From an uncultured Planctomycetaceae bacterium (GTDB taxonomy: Bacteria; Planctomycetota; Planctomycetia; Pirellulales; Pirellulaceae), in the NCBI GenBank assembly GCA_937967755.1, contig CALBTA010000437.1, positions 1-12,080 of the forward strand: a DNA stretch of 12,080 nt, read 5' to 3'. The number at the start of each line of letters is the position of its first letter. Position 1 is the first letter of the stretch. The position numbers were made by a program, and so were the translations under genes. A model generated the notes under the pieces. It searched no databases. It was given only the letters and a program-made list of their open reading frames with translations, and had not been told where the DNA came from. Positions 1-5,967 of the stretch are shown here, one piece after another.

Positions 1-176
1 TCCACAAAATACGCCGAGGTGCTTTCAGTGAATTCAACCTTGCCGGCGACGCGGACGTGGGCGATGAGCGCCGCATGGGCATAGGGGTGTTCGGAAGAAA
101 GGAATTCATCCGCCAGCGCGGCATTCGCGGCGAAGATCACGCTGGCCCAAAGCAGCGTCATCATCGACGCAAGCAT
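1..176 (-). CDS. Secreted protein of unknown function, N-terminal part only
   Basis: The reading frame opens at an ATG (minus strand, 176) and stays open for 58 codons to the window edge, so the C-terminus is missing. The first 22 residues form a typical Sec signal peptide: MLASMMTLLWASVIFAA, then NAALA, with likely cleavage after the ALA. The mature part visible (about 36 residues, DEFLSSEHPYAHAALIAHVR onward) is soluble and I do not recognise its family. No clear Shine-Dalgarno sequence precedes the ATG. ATG codons 5 and 6 are alternatives, but they would shorten the signal peptide. It is transcribed away from the peptidase at 334. That the product is exported is a safe reading; any function is unknown. 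Confidence 0.72.
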   Translation of the reverse strand, partial: MLASMMTLLWASVIFAANAALADEFLSSEHPYAHAALIAHVRVAGKVEFTESTSAYFV

Positions 177-223
177 TTTGCGGTTTCTATGAGCGCACAC
201 CGGAAATTCCTTTCCCGTCTGTC

Positions 224-244
224 GAGCGGATAGTCAATCCGCTC
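224..244. promoter_or_regulatory. Perfect 8-bp hairpin between divergent genes
   Basis: GAGCGGAT (224-231) and ATCCGCTC (237-244) are perfect inverted repeats around the loop AGTCA. The element lies 48 bp before the start of the minus-strand secreted protein and 90 bp before the peptidase start. Neither gene ends here and no T-run follows, so an operator or leader hairpin fits better than a terminator. The loop plus one arm base reads TTGACT on the minus strand, which resembles a -35 box, but I found no good -10 at the right distance. Confidence 0.4.
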
Positions 245-333
245 TACTTTCCCGCGGATCGTCTATCATGAAGTGAGCGGTTAAGGGCTTTCGTTACGAA
301 CAAAATCGCGAATTCTTCCACTCAGAGCACAGC

Positions 334-1053
334 TTGCCACGCCACCGGACCAATCGCGGACGCATTTCACCCGGCCCCTTTGCCCGATGGGCCAGGGCAA
401 TTGACGACGTGCTGGGCGTGCTCAAATGGCCAGTCGGCGTGCTATCGCTGCTGGCGCTGCCACTGTGTCTGATCGCCGGCTGGAAATTGCTCGTTCGCAT
501 CTGGCATGAGCCGACGCCGGCGATGGCGTTCATCGTCGGGTTGGTCGTCTACTTCCTGCTGTGGTATTTGATCCTTCGCCGCCGGCTGTTCGGGTCGTTC
601 TTTTCCACGCTGGAACATGAGCTGACCCACGCCCTGTTCGCCATACTGACGCTGCATCGCGTCACTGGGTTGAAGAGCACCTTCACCCGCGGTGGGCACA
701 TGACTTACGTCACCTACGGCGGTGCGGAGAACTGGCTGATCGGGCTGGCCCCTTATTTCTTTCCGACGGTTTCAATCGCCATTCTGCTGGTGCTGGGGTT
801 TGTGCCAATCGAATTTCATTGGTGGGCCGAGTGGCTGCTGGGTGCCGCAACGGCTTACCACGTCACCTCGACGATGCACGAAACGCACGCGGGGCAAACC
901 GATCTGCAGCGGGCCGGATATTTGTTCTGCGCCCTGTTCCTACCCACGGCGAACATCATCTCATTTGGAATGATCTTCGCGTTCAGCCACGCAGGATGGC
1001 CCGGCATCCTCCGATTCTTTCAAGATTTCGCGCCGCCGTTCATCGACCATTGA
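334..1053 (+). CDS. M50-like integral membrane zinc metallopeptidase
   Basis: This 239-residue protein probably cleaves, or at least binds, substrate within or next to the membrane. Seen directly: a zinc-binding HExxH motif, HELTH, at residues 95-99, placed just after a hydrophobic segment (about 63-81) as in M50/site-2-protease-like enzymes. Other hydrophobic segments lie near 33-56, 134-157, 163-176 and 196-218. A GQTDL stretch (residues 187-191) after several His is a candidate third metal ligand (Asp190). The start is a TTG. The in-frame stop at 274-276 excludes anything earlier, there is no ATG or GTG in between, and the first in-frame ATG (codon 64) would delete the first membrane segment. 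The upstream AGAG is a weak ribosome site. It stands alone on the plus strand, so no partner or substrate is suggested. The catalytic motif is clear; the exact subfamily is not. Confidence 0.78.
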   Translation: MPRHRTNRGRISPGPFARWARAIDDVLGVLKWPVGVLSLLALPLCLIAGWKLLVRIWHEPTPAMAFIVGLVVYFLLWYLILRRRLFGSFFSTLEHELTHALFAILTLHRVTGLKSTFTRGGHMTYVTYGGAENWLIGLAPYFFPTVSIAILLVLGFVPIEFHWWAEWLLGAATAYHVTSTMHETHAGQTDLQRAGYLFCALFLPTANIISFGMIFAFSHAGWPGILRFFQDFAPPFIDH

Positions 1054-1058
1054 CGTGG

Positions 1059-1079
1059 CAACAAGCTGCCGGCTTGTTG
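1059..1079. repeat. ACAAGC/GCTTGT palindrome, copy 1
   Basis: CAACAAGC (1059-1066) and GCTTGTTG (1072-1079) are perfect 8-bp arms around TGCCG. It begins six bases after the peptidase stop codon. The central 17 bases (1061-1077) match the second copy at 1163-1179 in 15 of 17 positions. Its position just past a stop codon suggests a hairpin terminator without a clear T-tract, or a REP-like intergenic repeat. Confidence 0.6.
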
Positions 1080-1160
1080 GCCAGAACGGTTTGAATAAGC
1101 TGATCGCTTGGAAGCAGAAACCAAACTTCCATTCCTTTCCAGCCCCTTGCGCGTATCAGT

Positions 1161-1181
1161 TCACAAGCTGGCAGCTTGTGA
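1161..1181. repeat. ACAAGC/GCTTGT palindrome, copy 2
   Basis: TCACAAGCTG (1161-1170) and CAGCTTGTGA (1172-1181) are perfect 10-bp arms separated by a single G. It sits 15 bases beyond the stop codon of the minus-strand sulfatase 1 (stop 1197-1199). With copy 1 it therefore marks the 3' ends of two converging genes. A bidirectional transcription end signal or a dispersed intergenic palindrome family are both possible. Confidence 0.6.
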
Positions 1182-1196
1182 CTACGGCCGCCCTAC

Positions 1197-2597
1197 TCAG
1201 CGCTTTCGCGGTTTGGCCGCCAACTCGGTCTTCATGCCGGCGTCGCCTTGTTGTTTCATCCAGGATTGCAGGCGGGCTTTCATCGCGTCCATGCGCTCGC
1301 GGTGCTGCTCCATGTCGGCCAGGTTGGTTTGTTCGAACGGGTCGGCGACGACGTCGTAGAACTCCTCCGCCGGACGGGTTTGATATTGAGCGACGAGCTT
1401 CGCGGCGCGGGGATCGGTCTTCGCGTCGCGCACCCAGCTTGACCAGTAGTCGCCGGAATCTTTTTCGGTGACGACGTTTTGAAAGGAGGTTTCGGAATTG
1501 AGATTCAAAATGTATTTGTACCGCCCATCGCGGATCGAACGAACCGGGTACGGCTTGCCAGAAATAATGCCCTGGGTTGTATGCACGCCGAAAACATATT
1601 CGTTGTGCGCGTCCGTTTCGCCCATCAGCACGCCCAGAAAGCTGCGCCCGTCGAAACCACTTTTGCCATCGGGCGCTCCTTCGCGGCCGGTGTCGAATTT
1701 CTGCGGGTCGGCACCGGCGGCAGCCAGCAGCGTGGGAACTACATCCACATACTGCACCATCGCGGGCGTTCGCGAACCGGCCTTCACTTTGCCGGGCCAG
1801 CGAACGATCAGCGCGACGCGCAGGCCGAGGTCGTAACAGGTCCACTTCGCGCCGGGAAATTGCGAACCTTGCTCGCTGGTGGCGATGAAGATCGTTTCGT
1901 CGGTCAGCCCCGCTTCGTCCACAATTTTCATCCACTGCCCGACTTCGCTGTCGAACGCGGTGATCTCGCTGTAGTAATCGGCCAGCCGCTGCCGTGTTTG
2001 GACGTTGTCGACCAGATAGGGCGGCACGGTCAGGCTCTTCGGATCGTAGTCGCGCGGCCCCGCAGTCCACGGCAAGTGCGGACTGTTCGACGCGACGATC
2101 AAACAGAACGGCTGCGCCTTGTCGCGCGTTACGAATTCGGCGTTGCCTTTTTCAAACGGGAACGAATCAGGCGGGCCGAAGTGCCGCTTGCCGTTGAGCG
2201 CAACTCGAAAGCCCAACGATCGCAGGTGATGCACGATGCTTTTCGTGCCGGGCTTCACCTTGCTGTGGTTCGGGTAAGCCCCGTTCCGCACGGGGAAAAC
2301 GCCGGTGTAGAGTTGCTGCCGCGTCGGCGAACACATCGCCGTGGCGGTAAAGGCGCGCTCGAAGGTCATTCCTGCTTCGGCGAGAGCGTCGAGGTTCGGC
2401 GTGCGCACATCCGCATTGCCGTACGGGCCGCAGTCGCGCCAGGTCATATCGTCGGCAATTATCAACACGATGTTCGGCGGCCGCGGCTTTGAATCGGCTT
2501 GTTGCGCAGCGCAAACACCTTTGGCAATAGGAGCGGAAGCCAGAGCGAAAAGGACGAGCGTGAGCTGCGAGCGGCGCGGCAATGATGAATTGAGCAT
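1197..2597 (-). CDS. Secreted family S1 sulfatase (sulfatase 1)
   Basis: It likely hydrolyses a sulfate ester or N-sulfate on a polysaccharide or glycan in the periplasm or outside the cell. From the chosen ATG it has 466 residues with a signal peptide: SLPRRS n-region, hydrophobic 11-24, cleavage near 30. Sulfatase hallmarks are the metal-binding DD (49-50), the C-S-P-T-R signature (Cys89, expected to become formylglycine), GKRHFG (136-141, Lys137 and His139), SPH (His174) and Lys251 in GAKW. The usual SD(H/N)G metal site reads SEQG (241-244), a conservative change. The frame is open upstream to a GTG at 2711, but that adds 38 residues before the signal peptide and runs through a palindromic repeat, so ATG 2597 is preferred despite no clear ribosome site. 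It follows the permease after 220 bp. The natural substrate cannot be told from sequence alone. Confidence 0.9.
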   Translation of the reverse strand: MLNSSLPRRSQLTLVLFALASAPIAKGVCAAQQADSKPRPPNIVLIIADDMTWRDCGPYGNADVRTPNLDALAEAGMTFERAFTATAMCSPTRQQLYTGVFPVRNGAYPNHSKVKPGTKSIVHHLRSLGFRVALNGKRHFGPPDSFPFEKGNAEFVTRDKAQPFCLIVASNSPHLPWTAGPRDYDPKSLTVPPYLVDNVQTRQRLADYYSEITAFDSEVGQWMKIVDEAGLTDETIFIATSEQGSQFPGAKWTCYDLGLRVALIVRWPGKVKAGSRTPAMVQYVDVVPTLLAAAGADPQKFDTGREGAPDGKSGFDGRSFLGVLMGETDAHNEYVFGVHTTQGIISGKPYPVRSIRDGRYKYILNLNSETSFQNVVTEKDSGDYWSSWVRDAKTDPRAAKLVAQYQTRPAEEFYDVVADPFEQTNLADMEQHRERMDAMKARLQSWMKQQGDAGMKTELAAKPRKR

Positions 2598-2688
2598 GGC
2601 GTTGTTCAGAGTGCGTTCTAGAAAACATAGTAGCAGGCATAACCGCTTGTGCCGTCCGCAGAACCCGAGCGAATCCTGCTTCGGTTGC

Positions 2689-2705
2689 GGCACACGGAGA
2701 GTGCC
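2689..2705. repeat. Small GGCAC...GTGCC inverted repeat
   Basis: GGCAC (2689-2693) and GTGCC (2701-2705) flank ACGGAGA. It lies in the 220-bp gap between the permease and sulfatase 1, about 90 bases upstream of the sulfatase ATG. The arms are short, so its meaning is uncertain. The element looks like other short palindromes scattered between genes in planctomycete genomes (recollection, not checked here). An adjacent weaker dyad, CTACA...TGTAG, is at 2746-2761. Confidence 0.35.
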
Positions 2706-2817
2706 TACCACGTTTTAATGTGCCTCGAATGCGGAAGGAGAAACGCTACACTCGATTGTAGAACGGAAAGTCAGCTCATTCCACACGCGCAGCGGCACAG
2801 CACCCGCCGATGGTAGG

Positions 2818-4368
2818 CTACAGCTGGTCCGCCATGAAGGCCTGCCGCATTCGCCGGTAGGCGAGGTTGACCGAGTTGGCGAGTTTGGCGATGCCTTCGG
2901 GGTCGTCGTCGTGGGCGAGCTCATGTTCGAGCAGTTCCAGTTTGTCGAGGTAGACCCTGGCCTTCATCCTTTGGTAACGGCTCAGTTCGCCTTCGCGAAT
3001 GTAAACGCCAACTTGCATCCGCCGGGTGTAATCGTCCATGAGCGGGATGAAGTGCTCGGCCTCTTGCCGGTTGTCGCTCATTGCGGATGTAACCACCGTG
3101 ACGTTGATTATTGACATATCGGCAAAGGCTTCGTCCTTGGGCGGATAGTATGCGTAACAGCCGAGAATGCTGAAGATTACCAGTCCGACCAGCGCCACCC
3201 CGCCTACGACCTGCCCCGGCACGTTGACGTCCAACTTTCGGGCGCGGCCTGGTGCCGGTTTCGGAGGACGTTCCAACCAGCCTTCGATCCGTCCCCGGCG
3301 GTCGGCGATTCGCAGCACGCACCCAAACAAAAGAACCATCCCCAGCGCGCCCGCGGCGTAGAGTTGGTCGGTACGAATGCTCTGCTGCAGGGCCGTGACA
3401 AACGATCCGTAGGGGTTGGACGCCTGATGGTGAAACGGCGCACAGTAGATGTCGAATGCGTGCGAATGGCCGGCCGGTTCCACATCGTGTGGGTGCAGCG
3501 GATTTTCGACCAGGTAACAAAGCCCGATCACAACGCCGAACAGAATCGCCACCCAGGTCGCCGACTTCGCGAAGCCGTAACCGCGGAACATCCAGGCGAT
3601 CAACCCCAGGTTCATTCCAGCGCCCAGCGCCAACAGCGCGAACCCCGCGCCCACGGAGTTGGCGTGCGCGAACATCGAACCGAGTTGGCCCATCGCCAGC
3701 ATGGGCGTTGCGAACGCCGGGACCGCCACGGCAGCCATCTTCAACGGCGCCCAGGGGTCGCCGTGTTCGACAGCCACCTGCAGCGCGCCGGCGGGCAGCA
3801 CCGCACTGAGGAGGGCCACGCCGGCCAATCCCACGAGGATGTAAACTCCCGTCGGCCCGGCTAGCTCGCGCACTGCGGCGACGCCCACTGCGAGCATGCG
3901 TTTCCAGCCGTGGGCGACGGGTGCCGGGGGCGGATCTTCGGGCTGGCTCGAATTTGGGAAGAGACGGTCCCACAGCGCACCCACAACGGTTACCACCAAG
4001 AGTGAGCACATCGCAAACGCCAGGATCACCAACGGCTCGGAAAGGGTCAGGCCGTAGAGCAGCGACAACGGATTGAACAGCGGAGCGGTCATAGCGAAGG
4101 CCAGAATCACACCGCCCGCGATGCCGGCCTTGCGCATCTCTCGCGCGATGGGAATCACCCCCAGCGAACAGACGGGCAACAGCATTCCGATTGCCCACGC
4201 CTTGAGCAGCCCCCGCCAGGAACCGCCGCCAAAGAGACGCTGCGTGCCCCCGTGCGCCAACAACCTGCGGAAGATACCCGCGACCAACAAACCGACCAGG
4301 ATCGTCGGGGCGGCTTCGACGACCGCTTGGATCACCCGCAACAGGCTTCCCCAAAAAATGACGTTCAT
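2818..4368 (-). CDS. ArsP/YraQ-type (DUF318) permease with His-rich loop and C-terminal helical domain
   Basis: A 516-residue polytopic membrane protein of the two-repeat permease family that includes the organoarsenical exporter ArsP. Repeat 1 holds PVCSLGVIPIA (65-75) followed by the family's AFAMTAPLFNPLSLL stretch (90-104); the usual CSCG reads CSLG, so only Cys67 remains. The second half (VPAFATPMLAMGQLG, 216-230) has no matching Cys. A loop at 289-314 holds six His and one Cys (LHPH, GHSH, FHH). A further TM (385-405) leads into an about 110-residue soluble, mostly helical C-terminal domain (410-516) that the core family does not need. ATG 4368 is preceded by AGGAG. The start lies 9 bases after the His-rich lipoprotein, and the AGGAG overlaps that gene's stop, implying translational coupling. 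Transport of a metal or metalloid is inferred; the ion is unknown. Confidence 0.85.
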   Translation of the reverse strand: MNVIFWGSLLRVIQAVVEAAPTILVGLLVAGIFRRLLAHGGTQRLFGGGSWRGLLKAWAIGMLLPVCSLGVIPIAREMRKAGIAGGVILAFAMTAPLFNPLSLLYGLTLSEPLVILAFAMCSLLVVTVVGALWDRLFPNSSQPEDPPPAPVAHGWKRMLAVGVAAVRELAGPTGVYILVGLAGVALLSAVLPAGALQVAVEHGDPWAPLKMAAVAVPAFATPMLAMGQLGSMFAHANSVGAGFALLALGAGMNLGLIAWMFRGYGFAKSATWVAILFGVVIGLCYLVENPLHPHDVEPAGHSHAFDIYCAPFHHQASNPYGSFVTALQQSIRTDQLYAAGALGMVLLFGCVLRIADRRGRIEGWLERPPKPAPGRARKLDVNVPGQVVGGVALVGLVIFSILGCYAYYPPKDEAFADMSIINVTVVTSAMSDNRQEAEHFIPLMDDYTRRMQVGVYIREGELSRYQRMKARVYLDKLELLEHELAHDDDPEGIAKLANSVNLAYRRMRQAFMADQL

Positions 4369-4374
4369 TGGAAG

Positions 4375-4379
4375 CTCCT
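4375..4379 (-). promoter_or_regulatory. Ribosome binding site of the permease, overlapping upstream stop
   Basis: AGGAG on the minus strand, 6 bases before the permease ATG. The lipoprotein's TAG stop shares its last two bases with this site (TAGGAG), so ribosomes ending on the lipoprotein can load directly on the permease. Confidence 0.75.
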
Positions 4380-4959
4380 AATCGACCGCTGCGGCGGCCT
4401 CGTCGTCGACGGCAAGTTCATCAGGCTGCGAGTTGGAAGACTGGTGGTTCCAATCGCCGGCGTCGACGATCTTTTCGAGATCGCCGACGATACGTTGCAC
4501 GCTTTCTTCGGTCGCCGAGTAGTTGATCGATTGGCTTCCTTGCAGTTTTACGTGAGCGTCTTCGAGCAAATCAGTCAACTCCGCCGCGCCCGCGTCAACC
4601 TCGTTCCACTGATCTTCGAGCATGTCACTGTCGGCGGCGATTTCCGGCAGCCAACGGGCGATGTCCAACAATTGATCCACTGCTTCGTCGGCGAGTTGCG
4701 GTTTTCCGTTACTCAGCGCATCCGCGATTTCCCGGTTGAACCGGGAAATGCTCTCGACAGCTTCCGCGAAATCCTTGGGGCGGTAGGCGGCCGTTTCGTG
4801 ATCTCGCCCATGGAACTGGTCGTGGTCGTCCGCGTGATCATGGCTGTGCCCATGACTGTGTCCATGGTCCTGATCGCCGTCGCTGGCAGGGTCGGCAGGC
4901 TGGCAGCCGAGCAACAGCGCGGAAAGAACCAGAGAGATAGTCGTCGAAGATTGGTTCAT
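4378..4959 (-). CDS. Histidine-rich lipoprotein, probable metal-binding partner of the permease
   Basis: A 193-residue lipoprotein. Seen: a short signal peptide ending in a lipobox, LLGC, with lipidated Cys19; then a metal-binding-type segment with nine His in residues 32-54, interleaved with Asp, Gly and Ser; then an acidic, helix-rich region (about 62-167) that could form a helical bundle; and an acidic tail ending EAAAAVD. His/Asp-rich stretches of this kind bind Zn, Ni, Co or Cu in many periplasmic proteins (family knowledge). It lies 9 bases after the MoxR gene and 9 bases before the permease, in the same frame-coupled operon, so a metal scavenging or hand-over role for the permease is inferred. 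The helical region is not assigned to a named family. ATG 4959 follows a GAGGTG site. Confidence 0.82.
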   Translation of the reverse strand: MNQSSTTISLVLSALLLGCQPADPASDGDQDHGHSHGHSHDHADDHDQFHGRDHETAAYRPKDFAEAVESISRFNREIADALSNGKPQLADEAVDQLLDIARWLPEIAADSDMLEDQWNEVDAGAAELTDLLEDAHVKLQGSQSINYSATEESVQRIVGDLEKIVDAGDWNHQSSNSQPDELAVDDEAAAAVD

Positions 4960-4968
4960 GATGTTGTG

Positions 4969-5967
4969 TCACCTCACATCCAACACGGGCACGGATACCT
5001 GCGAAAGGATCTCTTCAATGATCGGCTGCGGAGACTCGAAATCACCGGCCAGCCTGACGGAAAGTACCGGTTCGGCGACGCGTTGCACGTCGTCGGGCGT
5101 GACGAAATCGCGGCCACGAAGGTGGGCTTCGGCTTGGGCCAGCCGCTGCCAGGTAAGCAAACCGCGCGGACTAAGGCCCAGCTGCGCACCCGCGTGCTTC
5201 CTTGTTGCGTCGGCCAAATCGACCAAATAGTTTTGAACTTTCTCACCGACATGGACGCACCTCACATGCTCCTGCAGATGCCTTAGCCGCTCGGGCGAGA
5301 CGACTGCCGTACGCGGAGCGGATTCGTCCCGGTCGCCGCCGACGTTGTCGGCCAGCATTTGCAGTTCGCTCTCGCGGTTGGGGTAGCCAATGTTCAACTT
5401 CATGGCAAAACGATCAAGCTGAGCTTCCGGCAGAGGGTAGGCCCCATGGCTTTCGACAGGGTTCTGTGTGGCAATGACAAAGAAAGTCGCGGGCAGGCGG
5501 TGGCACTCTTTGTCGATCGTGACCTGACGTTCGGCCATCGCTTCGAACAGCGAACTTTGCGTGCGCGGCGTCGCGCGGTTGATTTCGTCGGCCAGCAACA
5601 CATCCGCGAAAACAGGACCTTGGGAAAATTCAAACTCTCGCGTCTTCTGGTTGAACATGTTGAACCCCGTCACGTCACTGGGCAGCAGATCGGGTGTGCA
5701 TTGCACCCGCGCGAACTGCCCGCCGACCGCATGGGCCAGCGCCTTGGCCAACGTGGTCTTTCCGAGCCCCGGCAAGTCTTCGATCAACAGGTGGCCCCGG
5801 GCGAGCAGACAGACCAGCACGAACTCGACCACATCGTCTTTGCCGCGCAGCGAACTGTTGAGCGCTTCGCGCAGCCCATCGATGGACGACTGGAACTGGC
5901 AAAGGTCGCTCTTGGGCGGGTGCCCGCATGCGGCATGGTTATTTGAAATAGCGATCGTGGATTCCAT
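4969..5967 (-). CDS. moxR: MoxR-family AAA+ ATPase
   Basis: A 332-residue cytoplasmic ATPase of the MoxR group, chaperone-like AAA+ proteins that act on vWA/DUF58 partners. All parts are present: Walker A GLGKTT (67-72), Walker B VLLADE (123-128), the ATQNP sensor-1 stretch (166-170), Arg186 in LDRF as arginine-finger candidate, and sensor-2 SPRGLL (266-271). Length is normal for the family. The frame also opens at a TTG 60 bases earlier (6027), but the ATG at 5967 is chosen because it makes a TGATG stop-start junction with the transglutaminase-fold gene and keeps the typical short N-terminus. MoxR is usually first in such clusters; here it follows DUF58 and the transglutaminase-fold gene. 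It probably drives ATP-dependent remodelling of the neighbouring membrane proteins or of their target. Confidence 0.93.
   Translation of the reverse strand: MESTIAISNNHAACGHPPKSDLCQFQSSIDGLREALNSSLRGKDDVVEFVLVCLLARGHLLIEDLPGLGKTTLAKALAHAVGGQFARVQCTPDLLPSDVTGFNMFNQKTREFEFSQGPVFADVLLADEINRATPRTQSSLFEAMAERQVTIDKECHRLPATFFVIATQNPVESHGAYPLPEAQLDRFAMKLNIGYPNRESELQMLADNVGGDRDESAPRTAVVSPERLRHLQEHVRCVHVGEKVQNYLVDLADATRKHAGAQLGLSPRGLLTWQRLAQAEAHLRGRDFVTPDDVQRVAEPVLSVRLAGDFESPQPIIEEILSQVSVPVLDVR
4970..4975 (-). promoter_or_regulatory. Ribosome binding site of the His-rich lipoprotein gene
   Basis: GAGGTG on the minus strand overlaps the TGA stop of the MoxR gene and lies 10 bases before the lipoprotein ATG. 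Spacing is slightly long but usable. It supports the start and the operon link. Confidence 0.55.

Noticed and set aside
264..269. TATCAT as a -10 for the peptidase gene
   Set aside because: No acceptable -35 at 16-18 bases upstream.
1479..2492. 337-residue open frame on the plus strand and a 304-residue minus frame (1156-2070)
   Set aside because: Both overlap the well-supported sulfatase 1 in other phases and have low-complexity Arg-rich translations.
2598..2711. N-terminal extension of sulfatase 1 to GTG 2711
   Set aside because: It would put 38 residues before a normal signal peptide and translate through a palindromic intergenic element.
2755..2760. TACAAT on the minus strand as a -10 for sulfatase 1
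   Set aside because: The hexamer is good, but the sequence 17 bases upstream (TGGAAT) is a poor -35, and it is about 160 bases from the start codon.
2921..4354. 477-residue open frame on the minus strand in another phase of the permease
   Set aside because: Arg/Gly/Ala-rich with none of the hydrophobic segments of the permease frame; a GC-driven shadow.
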